Source: Macrostomum hystrix
Taxonomy: Eukaryota; Platyhelminthes; Macrostomidae
DNA: 64,000 bases
Assembly (NCBI GenBank): GCA_950097015.1
Contig: CATNEN010000009.1
Span: forward strand, 560,501 to 624,500
Direction of reading: 5' to 3'
Below are positions 49,209-61,767 of the stretch, one piece after another. The translations under genes were made by a program, and so were the position numbers. Numbering within the stretch: position 1 is the stretch's first letter; each line of letters begins with the position of its first letter. Under the pieces are notes generated by a model, which saw only the letters and a program-made list of their open reading frames with translations, was not told where the DNA came from and ran no database searches.

Positions 49209-52200
49209 GTTGCGATTAACTTCCATGGACTTCGATGAATCCCAACGGACAGCCAGGCAGTCATGCGTCGATGGAGAACCGACTGCAAGATGCTGTAGAG
49301 AGTGCCTACCTCAATTTCAAATATACACATTTGGTGAACTGATCGAAGCCGTCAAATGTTCTCACTGGACCTTACCCCGCCGTGCAGCCGGAGCCCGTTA
49401 GAGATAGATAGTTGCATGGAGTCTAGTCTCACAAGGGTTGGTGGCAATACTTCTTTAATTAGAAACTCCCTGGCCCATTAAAAAACTGCTTAATGGGAGC
49501 TTGGCCCTCTGCCTACCAATCTCCAACATCAAGGGCGGGTGTGGCTGGGAGGGTTAGGTTAGCCTGACCCTATCGCCTTGTTGCATGGGACCAACACCTC
49601 TGGATTTTAGCGTTACGATACTCGATCAAGCTCTCCCTTGGCTTACATAAAAAGCTAACTGCACCCCTGCACACAGTCCACAGCTGTTTCACATTCGCCA
49701 GTTGTTTAACGTGAACGTCGCTGAACCGATGGATGACTCCTCGTAATTAAAACTAGCAAATATACGAACATACTTCGAGGAATATTCGTTGGATATTTTC
49801 AGCTCATCGATAAAGCTATGGAAATATTGTTTCTTTCTTCTCTATCTTACTAACGCTCCTCAGTTAGCGTGCCTGAAATGCACTTAGAGCCTTTCATATT
49901 GCTATTCCAGATTCTGGTTGATTCTGATTCTGGAGTCCAGAATCGGTTCTGAATTTCCAGGAAAAAGCAGTTGACGTCTGTTCTTTTACGCACCTGGTAA
50001 TTGTAATCGAAACCTTAATAAATATATTTTAAGCAAACCTCTTATTGTCATTAGTATTTACTTACTTTTTGGATTTGTTTTTTCGTTCTAAAGTGCTGTA
50101 ACCCTATGCTGCTCTACTTCCTGGAATTTCAGGTTCAATTTTATTCTAGTTCTGCTGTACTATGAAACGGCTCTCTTAGTCTTAGTCTCAAGAAGCTAGA
50201 GAATATTGTATTTATAAAAATCTAGTCAATTTAAACAACAGACCTGCTTTGCAACATTTTCTAAAAACATGAAGTATGTAACTTAGTGACTTGCAACTAA
50301 AGTAAACTAATTTATCCCTTTTGGTTTTAAAACTATAAACTTGGGAATATAACTATTGATCATTCAGAAAAAAAACTTTTATATTTTACATACTAGGCCT
50401 ATTATAAGTAATACTTTCTTAAACCTTAGACTTTCTATATAATATATTCAAGTTCAAGTGGTAGCATTATGTATTTATTGAGGTAGTATTATGTATTCAA
50501 TATTTCAATATAGCATTACGACTGATGTATGCAATATTGCCAATATCTTTCTAGGACTTGCTATCATTTATTATTGTATTTCATTCCATAATCACTCTTT
50601 ATCACTCTTCAGTCCATCTTTAGGCATTTCCAATGGATCTAGGGTTATAGCTAGGCCTAGCTCTTTCTTTCTCTTGTCAATTATTTCCTCTTTTTTAATA
50701 CTAGGCTATCCTATTTCTAAATAACTTGTAAGCCTAAAACAAACAATTAACAATTAACAATCCATAGTCAGGAAGGTGGCACAGCATGCGCCAGAATAAA
50801 TTTTGGAGGGACAATCTGTGCGCCATCTATGCGCTGTTTCTATCCCCTAACCCCGACCCTTCATAGAAACCTGACCCTGACCCTCACTAGGAGCCTTTGT
50901 GTATACCCTGATTATGTGCCAAGTGCACTAGGGCCCTTCATATGTCCTTCATACCCCTTATATGCACCACACTTATGCACAAAAATGTGTGCCAAGACCC
51001 TTTGTGTGCGCCACACTTGTGCGCTAGGCCTAATGTGTGCCAAGACCCTTGGCATACTGTGTGCGCAGTAATTTTACCCCTCAGAGGCCACTTCCTGACT
51101 ATGGTAACAATAATATGTTTTCAAACAAAGAAATGAATTATTCATTAGGGGCCAAAACATAATATTATAGTTGTCCTAGGCCTCTGTCTATATTCAATAT
51201 TACTCCTAACAATGCCACCAAAGTTGTTGTAGGGCTAAATTAATTCTACTGCTGTCACCAAAGTTGTTACAGGCCTTTTATACTTTTGTCAATCTTATGA
51301 ATGTCTTTTAATTATTCGCTTTATCTCAATTCAAATTGGTAGCGTTTATGTATTCAAGTATGGTAGCGTTATGTATTCAATCTGGTAGCGTTTACAATAT
51401 GGCCGGTATTTATCTCCTTTATTTGTTTACTTATAACTTTTTCTATATCAGTCTTTATTCGTCTTTATCACTCTTCAATTACTCTTCAATTTCAGTCTTA
51501 AATTCAATCTTTAATTCAATCTTTAATTCAGTCTTTCATTCAGTCTTCAATTCAGTCTTCAGTTTTAGTCTTTCATTCAGTCTTCAATTCAACCTTCAGT
51601 TCAGTCTTTCAGTTTCAATCTTCAGTCCGTTTCATAGGGCTTTCCAGTGGATCTAGAGTTACAGCTATTCTCCACTCTGGTTACTTTTCTTTCGCAATAT
51701 CTCTTTCAAATAACTTTTTAACACGAACACTTAAAGATTCAAGCTTTCTTTATCAGAACGTATGTGCAGACAAAACGTTATTTTTCTCCCTGATTCTGCT
51801 CGTGTATTTATAGTAAATTTCTTCCTCCTCACTTCATTATAACTTCTTAAATTTTATGGGCGGTGAATTTAAACAAAATTGGTGCATTAAAACGAAAGTT
51901 GGTGCATTTAAACAAAATACTAATTTTCGCGGAAAAACATTTCTAGGAAACGAGGCCTATCTCATAGTCTATTCTCTACACATTTATTTATTGGCCTTTA
52001 AATTTAGTCACATTCCCACCTTGCCTTTGATTATGCATCAGTGTATATATATATTAAAAGATTATTTTTGTGACTTGCAACAAATTAATGTATTTTAACA
52101 AATTTATAGTATTGAAACAAACATTTAAAATTTTTGCTGAATCAGCCTATTTATTCTCAGAAATGGGTCCATTTAAACACAAAAATGGACCACAATATAC

Positions 52201-53230
52201 TGCAATAGACTACAGTGGGGCCAAAGATATAGTTTTCTTAATATTTTTTTCATGATATGACTTCAACAAACTCCAGATTTTTAGTTAATTTAAATAGCTT
52301 GAAAGTACAAAAGTGTAACACTTTCAAATAAATTAGATATCCTATGGTGGTTTATTAGATGCTGGTTAGGCCCATTTGATCATTATTAGCGTCAAGATGT
52401 TTTCTTCTTTTTTGTTATAACTTGACACAGTTTACAAATCACATATACTGAGAATCAGAATAACAAGCAGCCATCAGTGGCTCTTAATGTCATATTATAA
52501 AATAATAATAATTTAAAAGCTACTGTCTTTCTCCCACTCTAGTCCAGTGTGGTCCATTGCAGTCTATTGTGGTCAGTTGAGGTCCATTTTTGTGCTTACA
52601 TAGACCCATTATAAATCAGAAAAAATTGTCCCTATACAAATTTTAAGGACAAGTAGTGTATGATATATTACTTAGGATAATGACAATTATCAAAATATTT
52701 TATTTAGTATAATATATTATAATCATATGGTTGATACCTTCTATCTTGAAGTTTTTAATAGAAATATAAAAAGGCTGAGGCCTATAGGAAGTTTACCAAA
52801 ATATACTTCTTTATAGCTTTCTCTACTCTTAAATTTCAATGAATCAATTGCCCCTGCACTTGCAGAAATTGATACTTTAAAGCAAAAATATAATGATTCT
52901 ATAAATTTTGTTGAATGAATTAAGTTTAGAGCACTGTAAATTTTTTATAATTCCTTATCTTCAATAATCACAGATGCACTATTTAAATGTGCTTAATTGA
53001 TTGATTGCATGGTATATCCAAGTTCATGGACTAGCCTAGTGGGGCACCACCTTTGCCCTCAATCATACATGCACAACCTCCCAAATCTTAGCCGGCCATG
53101 CGACTTAGTTTTTGCTCTATTTACGACTCATTTCATTGCTCTATTTACAACTTAGTTTGCTCTCTTTTTCTCTCCCCTTTTTCCTTTTCTTCACGCCTTC
53201 CTTTTTTGTCCCTTGGTCCCCCTTTGCTTT
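49209..53230. other. long AT-rich block with scattered short repeats
   Basis: No exon recognised. Notable: GGTAGCGTTATGTATTCAA-type motifs near 50459, 50483, 51339, 51360 and 51382; CACCAAAGTTGTT at 51215 and 51258 shared with the AT-rich block at 24.5 kb; a CAGTCTT-rich stretch 51470-51625; a TGTGCCAAGACCC pair near 50988 and 51036; AGGCCTA hexamers throughout. Confidence 0.55.
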
Positions 53231-53234
53231 TTTT

Positions 53235-53487
53235 GCGCTTGGTCGATTGGTTTTTGCGACTTACCTTGCTTGGTACTCGTTTCACCCGGCCGGTTCGGCT
53301 GGGTGTTGCGCATGTATGCCCTCAATCGCCCCAGGTAATGCTGGTATTCAATCAACAGCTCGATCAAACTGAAGCTTTGTTCAATGAAGTGTCACGGAGA
53401 CATTTTTCCAGTGGAGTCTGATTAGAACCCCTGACTTTTAAGTCATGAGTCCAATGCTCTAACCACTAGGCAACAGCCATTTCTACA
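53235..53487 (-). mobile_element. tRNA-derived SINE (second family), minus strand
   Basis: On the minus strand from about 53485: GCCTAGTGGTTAGAGCATTG (A box TAGTGGTTAGAG), then GGGGTTCTAATC as a degenerate B box about 35 bases later. A non-tRNA body of about 170 bases follows (CACTTCATTGAACAAAGC ... GGCATACATGCGCAACACCC). The acceptor stem does not pair and the head runs on into the body, so it is a SINE head and not a working tRNA gene. Confidence 0.65.
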
Positions 53488-53868
53488 TGATTCAATAAAA
53501 AAGTAACAAAAATTGACAACTAGCTATACAATGAGCATTAAGCTTAAAACAAATGAACTTCACCGGCTACTCCATTTATCAAAGACTGTCTCTATATCCA
53601 TTCCTGGCCTTTAGTGATCTCTGCATTTAGGGAGAATATAATCTTCTTTGATCTTATTTTATATTGATCTTCTCCTACCATGATACCAAATGCCAGTTTT
53701 AGTATCAAATGTGTACATCTGTATCTCGATATCAGTATTTAATGCATATATCTGTATATATAATTTAGCCACTGCATCTTTCAAGTGATGCTTAGCTCCA
53801 ATCTGGCACTAGCAGATTGTCTTCTCTGTAAATTTTCTAGCCTATCTGCCTTTTCTCATATGTTGCAG

Positions 53869-56324
53869 CCACTAGGAGAAGCCCAGGCCATTGAGGCAAC
53901 TGCAGAGTCCATTTCTGAGCCGGATATGGAAGCCCAGAACCTGCCCCAGACAGCAGATCCCCTCTGCCCAAGCTGCTTGCCCTGGGAGCTGCGCGAACGC
54001 ATCCTCTGTCTGCTTGACATACGCAGCCTGCTGGCCTGCAGATGCGTCAGCCGCCCTTGGCGCGACAGTGTTGAGTCCAGCGGTGCCTGGCGGCTGCATG
54101 CCGACCGGCTCGGGCTGCCTGCTGAGCCAGAGACCTGCTTGAAGCAGCGGATCGCCCTTCTATCTGGAGTCTGTGGCAGCGTCAGCGCAGTGCAGCTGAT
54201 CATTGCGCAGGATGAGGCAGATGTCACTGTTGGCATGACATGGCGCGAGAAGATGCTGAGTGCTGTGAGTTCGAGTTGGAAGCTGCGGGGTCTCACTGGT
54301 CTGGGGTGGATTAAAGCTGATCGATCCTTCTCAATCAGCGCTGCTGATTTTTTCAGTAATTCTAGGTTAGCTACGATGCTTTAACTAGTAACGACGTAAT
54401 CGAACTAATGTGAATGAGACACAGTGACTAGCTGACTTCAGGCCTGTGGGTGAGGCACAGTGACCAGCAGACTTCAGGCCTGTGGGTGAGGCACAGTGAC
54501 CAGCTGACTTCAGGCCTGTGGGTGAGGCACAGTGACCAGCAGACTTCAGGCCTGTGGGTGAGGCACAGTGACCAGCAGACTTCAGGCCTGTGGGTGAGGC
54601 ACAGTGACCAGCAGACTTCAGACCTGTGGGTGAGGCACAGTGACCAGCTGACTTCAGGCCTGTGGGTGAGGCACAGTGACCAGCAGACTTCAGGCCTGTG
54701 GGTGAGGCACAGTGACCAGCTGACTTCAGGCCAGTTAGTGCGGCTCAGTGGCCAGCTGACTTCAGACCAGTTAGTGCGGCTCAGTGGCTAGCTGACTTCA
54801 GGCCAGTTAGTGCGGCTCAGTGGCCAGCTGACTTCAGGCCAGTTAGTGCGGCTCAGTGGCCAGCTGACTTCAGGCCAGTTAGTGCGGCTCAGTGGCCAGC
54901 TGACTTCAGGCCAGTTAGTGCGGCTCAGTGGCCAGCTGACTTCAGACCAGTTAGTGCGGCTCAGTGGCCAGCTGACTTCAGGCCAGTTAGTGCGGCTCAG
55001 TGGCCAGCAGACTTGTTAGCGGTGAGAGTGTTAGAGGTTGAGTTCAAGGCTGTGGGCGTCGGGTTCGCACTGACCAGTGGATTCCAGAATTGATCTTTTA
55101 TCTTGTATTACGTTGCTTTATGAGCCGAATGAACAATTCTTGAAGGCTAAAGTGACCGCATGCGCAATCACTCCGCAGCACTATGACTGTGACAGCCGGC
55201 AGCTCAGGCTGCTGATCTACAATCCGGATCTGAATGGAGCTCGCGTCTGCCACCTCAGTGTAAGGGGCACCGGCGCAGGCGGCGACCGTCAGACGGTGCT
55301 GACCGTTGGCCGCCATGCCGTGATACTCTGGCCATCCCAGAGCTCGCAGGACGACTGCTCCCTCCTCCTGCCTGTGCTGAATGTCAACGGCGCCACCTGG
55401 CCAATGTTCCGGCTGGACAGAAGCGTCGGCTCGCTCCTGACGTACCCCTGCGCCTGCGGCCACCGCAGACTTATCTGCTCAGTCGGCAGCGGGCTGTTGC
55501 TCTGGTCCCTACCACCGACCTCCACTCCGGCAGGGGAAGATGTTGAAGCTCTGAGTGCACTGCCGTCTCTTCGGCTGCGGCAGAGCGCCTGGCTTGAGCT
55601 GAACTCAGGCCTGATCGAAGGACTGGCCTACCTGGATTCGCCCGATGGCGACTGCGCAGGCGAGCAGCTGGCTGTTGTGGTCAGCGCCACCTCCGCCACG
55701 CTGATCCGTGTCGGCTGCCAGCAGCTGCAAGCCTTGCGTCAGCTGGAAACCCTGAGCCACCTCAGCCTGACCATCCGCAGCCTGCCTGCCTGCTTCAACA
55801 CCGTGAAGGAGTTACAAGTTGGCGATGGCAGCCACGGTGAGTATTCCGGCTACTTCCGGGTGATGCGCTACTGGCGCTCCTGGTCCGGCAGCGTCAGCTC
55901 CTGCGACTGCCGCTACCACCTGCCGCGAAATCGCATTCAGCAGCTGCTGCAGCTGGTGGACTTCAGCTCCCACTTCATGCTGCTGTTCTCCGTCAGCAGC
56001 GGCGGCCTCTGGCATGGTCGCCAGGCGGCGGTCTTATTTCGCTACGGTGTCGAAGAGCCGCTGCTGGAACTGACGGTGCCCGCAGTGTCTCGGCCGGTCA
56101 ACTGCTGCGGTCCCAGGCGGAATGCGGTGGTGCGGGAGCCCGTGCCCTGGCTTCACGGCCTGGATCCCGGCCGGCCCTTCATTCCGCTCTACCTGTCCCT
56201 GCCAGCTGGCGACCACTTCGAGCTGCTTCAGTGGGGGCTGCGCCTCACCGGACATGAAGGCAAGGTGCATCGCTTGCCAGCTCAGCTTAGCCTCAGTCGG
56301 AAGCTGCGCTGCTCGCGTACCTGA
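53869..56324 (+). CDS. F-box protein, two visible exons, >=513 aa
   Basis: Exon 53869-54264 follows CATATGTTGCAG; exon 55179-56324 follows CTCCGCAG; phase 0 at both. The F-box lies in exon 1: CLPWELRERILCLLDIRSLL followed by CRCVSRPWRD, then WRLHADRLGL. F-box proteins bind SKP1 and recruit substrates to SCF ubiquitin ligases. The 380-residue remainder is Leu-rich with repeating beta-like segments (TVLTVGRHAVILW, RLICSVGSGLLLWSLPP, GEQLAVVVSATSATLIRV), suggesting a propeller-like substrate domain, though no WD motif is definite. Alternatively the first exon could extend back to an ATG at 53788 with no splice, but the pyrimidine-rich CTGCCTTTTCTCATATGTTGCAG looks like an acceptor. Ends in TGA at 56324. 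Confidence 0.8.
54420..55018. repeat. 36 bp minisatellite, two subfamilies, in the F-box intron
   Basis: Type A (GCCTGTGGGTGAGGCACAGT + GACCAGCAGACTTCAG), about 8 copies, is followed by type B (GCCAGTTAGTGCGGCTCAGT + GGCCAGCTGACTTCAG), about 8 copies, with a sharp switch near 54730. Fills most of intron 54265-55178. Confidence 0.93.
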
Positions 56325-56635
56325 AACAGAACCACCCTGTGTGACTGCTGCTCAAGTGCTGAGTTGCAACTCTACTCAATTATCAAGTAGACAGTCAGAT
56401 ACAGTGGTTCCTGAGTACTGAATGCTCTTTGTGTCTAATGCGCCAGTAAAACTTGTGATTCCTGACCCAGATTGTTTCTTTTGGCGCTGTTTTTTTATTC
56501 GAACTAATTTTCAATCTTATCGCTTTCACTGCGCAGTGAGTGCTCCTCGCTTTCCTACTTGCATCCAGCATGCGAAAGTATTTATAAGCAGTTTCATAGT
56601 TTTTTTTAGATTATGGTTTGCGTCATTTTAACCCA

Positions 56636-56951
56636 GATCTTTGGGATGTTAGCAGCACTGCCAGATCCTCAGGATGTTAGCAGCACTGCCAGATCCTCAG
56701 GATGTTAGCAGCACTGCCAGATCCTCAGGATGTTAGCAGCACTGCCAGATCCTCAGGATGTTAGCAGCACTGCCAGATCCTCAGGATGTTAGCAGCACTG
56801 CCAGATCCTCAGGATGTTAGCAGCACTGCCAGATCCTCAGGATGTTAGCAGCACTGCCAGATCCTCAGGATGTTAGCAGCACTGCCAGATCCTCAGGATG
56901 TTAGCAGCACTGCCAGATCCTCAGGATGTTAGCAGCACTGCCAGATCCTCA
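56636..56951. repeat. 28 bp minisatellite, about 11 copies, near-perfect
   Basis: Unit GATCCTCAGGATGTTAGCAG + CACTGCCA. It lies between the F-box stop codon and an AATAAA at about 57349, so it may be transcribed in the F-box 3' UTR. Confidence 0.93.
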
Positions 56952-57348
56952 AGTTTTTCATCCCTTATCTTGCTCTTTCAGTTGTCTTTATTACACTGAG
57001 CGCAGGCACTGGCAGGTGATAGTACAGTTCTTTCATATCCCAAAGTTTCGCTGTCAGATGACTTGACAGCAATATATCATTCTAACTCTGCGCTTTTCCA
57101 CCCCTGTTTTGCAACTTTTGTGGCTTTGGGAGTAACTAGGCATAGCCAATTGCAAATCCACACTGTTATATCCGTAGATTTCATCGTCTGCACTTTTCCT
57201 TTTTTAAACATGCCAGCTGTTCCGACGTTCAAATCAGTTTTTTCTATCGAGCAAGGACGCTGTCCACTTTTAAGATTGTGATAAGTCTTTCTCTAATTAT
57301 TTTTTAGCTGAAGAGTTATATTGTTACCTGCTTCAACTGATTCAACTT

Positions 57349-57354
57349 TAATAA
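57349..57354 (+). promoter_or_regulatory. possible polyadenylation signal AATAAA
   Basis: TTTAATAAACCTG on the plus strand, about 1 kb past the F-box stop. Would make the 28 bp array part of the 3' UTR. Confidence 0.3.
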
Positions 57355-57864
57355 ACCTGCAACTCGCATTGCAAACGCTAGCGAGAGCTTGAAACGCGTG
57401 CTTCCACTCGTTTTGCCTATTGCAAAGTGTTGCATTTCACAGTCAAAGGTGCCATCTGGTCTGATCGATTTCCTTTGAGTTCATTCCAATGAGACTCGAA
57501 GACAGTTCAGAATCACAGTTAAGCTTCTCGCTCAATGCTCGCTTGCCTTTATTTACACGAAAATTGCCCGCCGAGCCGGGTGTCGACAACACAAAAAGCC
57601 ACGGCAACAACAGTAAAGCTGGCTGAAAGACACATTAGAAATAAAAAGTAAAGAAGAAAAAGCCTTGGTCAGCAGCCAGGGCCACTTAGGCATACACCTC
57701 AAATTGAAGCACAACTCCGGCCAGATTCCACCGTTTGCCAGCTGGAGAACTGAAAAAATGCCGGCGAAAATCCCAGACCCTCTGTCAGACGCTAACGAGG
57801 ACCGCTTGAACTGATAGCGTTCGAGACTCGGGAATTCAAATCAGCTGCACTTACGGCACAAATG

Positions 57865-58330
57865 AATCAGAGGGATAAACTGAATGGAACAGAAGCTGAT
57901 TGCACACCTTGGTGGCTGAACAGGGGATAAACTGACTTAAGGATTCGGGCAGAAGCTGATTGCACACCTTGGTGGCTGAACAGGGGATAAACTGACTCGT
58001 AAGGATTCGGGCAGAAGCTGAATGCACACCTTGGTGGCTGAACAGGGGATAAACTGACTCGTAAGGATTCGGGCAGAAGCTGATTGCACACCTTGGTGGC
58101 TGAACAGGGGATAAACTGACTCGTAAGGATTCGGGCAGAAGCTGATTGCACACCTTGGTGGCTGAACAGGGGATAAACTGAATGGAACAGAAGCTGATTG
58201 CACACCTTGGTGGCTGAACAGGGAATAAACTGACTCGTGAGGATTCGGGCAAAAGCTGATTGCACACCTTGGTGGCTGAACAGGGGATAAACTCACTCAT
58301 AAGGATTCGGGCAGAAGCTGAATGCAAGAC
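57865..58330. repeat. 62 bp tandem repeat, about 8 copies
   Basis: Unit CTGATTGCACACCTTGGTGG + CTGAACAGGGGATAAACTGA + CTCGTAAGGATTCGGGCAGAAG. Two copies have a shorter spacer (ATGGAACAGAAG) in place of CTCGTAAGGATTCGGGCAGAAG. Open frames on the minus strand are by-products. Confidence 0.93.
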
Positions 58331-58746
58331 CACGCAAGCTGTGATAAAAGCGAGCTCAGGCTTTTGCATCGTTAATTCGTTGTATGGACTAGAAAGCAGT
58401 ACATGTATAATGTGTAAAACCATCGTAAAGCATGGAAACTGCTATAAAGTGGACCCAGCCAGAATAGAAAAGCACAAAAAGAAAGTTCTAAATGAATAGG
58501 ACTATAGATAATGTGGAAAATCGAGGAAAATTGTGTGCGAAAGCGGTCAGTTGCTGGGAGGCTCAAGTGCTGCAGCCGCAGTCTTTAGCATGCAGTGGCG
58601 CAATGTTTAGGAGCAGACTCAGATCGATACCTTGCGTTTAAAATGGCACAGTACACAAACTGTTCAGAATTCCTGCATGGTGACCCGGCGTTTTACTTGT
58701 TCTATTGTTGCGCAACGCTTGTTAAAGTCCTCTGCGAAGATGATCC

Positions 58747-59926
58747 CTAAACAAAGACCTGCTGTTTTCCGACTGCCACCGCGAAGGATGCTGCAGTTGC
58801 CACCAAGGCACTGGCGGCCGCTATCGAAGCGGAGTTGCAGTCACGACGATCGCAGAAGCAGAGGCTGCCGCCGCGACCGCGGGACTCTTCAATGCACACC
58901 AAATAGGGCGACACCTTCTTCAGCTCCAGCTTGTTGGAGCAGGTGCGGCGAATGCGCTTCGAGTCTGCCGAAAGGGAGAGTTTAATTGGACTGCGCTCAA
59001 AGAGATCGGGTGGGTTGGGGTGAGTTTGGGTGGGTTGCAGTGAAGTTTTTGGGTTCAGGTGAGGTAGGGTGGGTTATGGTGTGGTTGGGTGGGTTAGGGT
59101 GTGGTTAGATGGGTTGGGGTGAGGTTGAGTATGTTGGGATGAGGTTGGGTAGATTCGCTCTTAGCTATTGGAGTGAGGTTGGGTGGTTTCGGGTGAGGTT
59201 AGGTGGGTTGGGGTGAGGTTAGGTGGGTTGGGGTGAGGTTAGGTGGGTTGGGGTGAGGTTAGGTGGGTTGGGGTGAGGTTAGGTGGGTTGGGGTGAGGTT
59301 AGGTGGGTTGGGGTGAGGTTGGGTGGATTGGAGTGAGGTTGGGTGGGTTGCAGTGAGGTTGGGTGGGTTGGAGTGAGGTTGGGTGGTTTGGGGTGAGGTT
59401 GGGTGGGTTGGGTGAGGTTGGGTGGGTTGTAGTGAGGTTGGGTTGGCTGGAGTCAGGTTGGGTGGGAGTGGAAAGAGATTTTGTGGGGGTGGAGTGATCG
59501 AGACTGGAAAGAGGAAAGAGGAAAGAGGATATAGCAATATGCTGCAGGTTTCCAACATTAACTTGGCCAAAGTTGAGTCTTACCGCCAGTGCCGTAGACC
59601 CACTTGCTGCAGACGCCCAGGCACTGCACGGAGGGCAGCAGGCCCTGCTTGACCAGCGCCATGTTGAATGGGTCGCCGCAGTTCGGGTCGGTTGAAGTGT
59701 CACACTCGATGCAGTTCACGTTTTGCTCTGCGGGCCACGGTAAACCCGTTTTATTCAAGAGTCTATGATCGGGAGAAGGATCAGCTAATTTACACTATAG
59801 GACATATGTACAGCATGAATTGCTCCACATGCACCAACCTCGACAGAAGTCTGGGTCCGAGCTGAACCCGAACCTGCCCAAAGAGCACTGGCAGGTGAGC
59901 ACCAAGAACCAGAGTTGCCACTGCAT
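58747..59926 (-). CDS. QVR/sleepless-type Ly6 domain protein, 3 exons, ~149 aa
   Basis: Minus-strand exons 59839-59926, 59584-59727 and 58747-58964, all phase 1. Exon 1 gives a signal peptide (MQWQLWFLVLTCQCSLG). Mature part begins QNVNCIECDTSTDPNCGDPF, the CxxC...DPxCGDPF signature of the insect QVR/sleepless/Boudin Ly6 group. Further cysteines follow in QCLGVCSK, RRTCSNKLE, LVCIEES, LCFCDRRDCN. The end is a small hydrophobic stretch (SIAAASALVATAASFAVAVG) as expected for a GPI-anchor signal. Known relatives are small GPI-anchored extracellular proteins that modulate channels, receptors or septate junctions. The exact orthologue is not clear. Intron 2 holds a G-rich minisatellite. Divergent from CCDC61 across an AT-rich spacer. 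Confidence 0.8.
58990..59490. repeat. 20 bp G-rich minisatellite (telomere-like) in the Ly6 intron
   Basis: Plus-strand unit GGGGTGAGGTTAGGTGGGTT and variants (GGTTGGGTGGGTTGCAGTGA), about 25 copies, within intron 58965-59583. Rich in runs of 3-4 G on the plus strand. Confidence 0.92.
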
Positions 59927-59993
59927 GCCTGAAAAGCAGGGCATCATTTCGCCACAAAAGCATCTGCATGAAGTATCGACTGTATAATTTCAT

Positions 59994-61740
59994 AAGTCCA
60001 TAGTTACTCAGTATTAATAATCACCAAATCAATTTACAAAAGTGCATGCTGCCTTTATTTACTTAAAAACTTAAAAACTTACTTAAAAGTAGATAAACTT
60101 AAAAAAGCCATGGTCACACGAGGAAATGAGTAAAAATAAGCAAACAATTACGCTCGTGGCTAGTATTTAGGTTCATTTCAGCTGCATAGTTTTTATATCG
60201 AATTAATAAGTCAAACAGATAACAGCATTTCACTAAAGCCGTTGTCAACAGACTGAAAACCAAAAAACATTTTGTCTACGTGAAACATAATATTTTAAAT
60301 ACGCCTGCCACAACTATTTTATCTCTAAAAAATCTTGATGAGCTGAAAAGTTTATCGAGTCATATGAACATGTAATATATATTTTTAATGTTTCGATTCG
60401 TGCAACTGTTGACAGCCATTTAAGGCATATTGACTTTTTACAGTCATTGGCGGCTTAAAATATCCTAAATGCCCTCCACTAAAAATAATATAATTTTTTA
60501 CTGATAACTGCTGCCATTAAATATAGCTTTTTAAAGCTAAATACAAAGTGATAAAACAATTGATTATGTATTTTTGGATGTGTTAATACACGATAAAGTG
60601 ACTTGCGATCATATTTTCTACCAAAAGCATGAACTAAAAGCAAAATACCTGGATTCCAATAAATATTAGGTTTTGAGATAGAAAGAATAAAATAATGACT
60701 GAATATTAGCCAGTAGTAAGCAATTCCTGAAAAAATTTTCAAGTTATTAGACAGCGTTGAAGGTCTGATGTCTAAATTAAATTCCACGAAGATTAAAAAC
60801 AACATTTAAAAATCTGCGCATTATTAAACTATAAGAAAAAACCCAAATAAATCCTTTGTTCTGCCTGTCGATTTATTAAGAAACCAAATAGTAATGCTTT
60901 ATAATCATAAAAATTTACTGTCAACTTGCTTTGATCTCATTACTTCAAAATTTTCGCATTTAGAAAGCTTTTCAATTTAGGGACATTCACTCACGACATA
61001 TAAACGGAATTTTTTTCTATAAATTTTTATGTTTAGAATTTAATATACAGAACTTATTATACATTATGTGGTATTGATTGCTACCTCTTATGAATAAAAT
61101 ATATACAAAAGACTGAATTTATATCTATGTGACATTTTACTTAAATCAGAAATGTGTTCGAATCTTAAAATATTTTAGTACAGTAATTAACACATCATAT
61201 CTTTAGTGTTTTTTGACAGTACTAAGTATATGCATTCCAGAATGACTAGTGGCGAGTAAGTTCATGTTTCTATATTATAAACATATAATTCAAGTACAAA
61301 TATTTCATAGATGTTTTGATTTTGTACAATCTATTTTCTCCTAAATTTGTACTTTTCTTTATTTGTGCATTTACAAAGAGCAAGTAGGTTTTGGGCTTCA
61401 CAAAATATATTTCCTTGATTAAAAAGCAATGTTTACTTTGTAAATATAAACTATGACTTTACTTTTAAAGAATCTGAAAAAGCATTTGTGTATAGTTTTC
61501 ATAATTTATGTAACAAAGTGATATTGTAAAAGTAAATGTAAAAGTAGGATACCTATAAGTTGACTAGTTATTTAGAAGAGTGGTGACCAAAACTATTGTC
61601 TTTTATAAATTTTTCTTAGCTATTAAATAAGCTAGCCATGCATAGTTTTTTATCTGTGCAATAGGCTGTGCAATTAATATTTAGTAAGGTGAAAGCCATT
61701 ATATGACTAGCTAGTGTTTTACACAACACCATCTGTCCTC
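59994..61740. other. AT-rich block between Ly6 and CCDC61
   Basis: Very AT-rich, no exon or repeat array recognised. Probably holds both promoters or first non-coding exons. Confidence 0.5.
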
Positions 61741-61767
61741 AGCAGCTAGTGCCCAGGGCTGCAACTG

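Noticed and set aside
53400-53487. functional tRNA gene
   Set aside because: A-box is good but the acceptor stem does not pair and the B box is degenerate; the SINE reading fits better.
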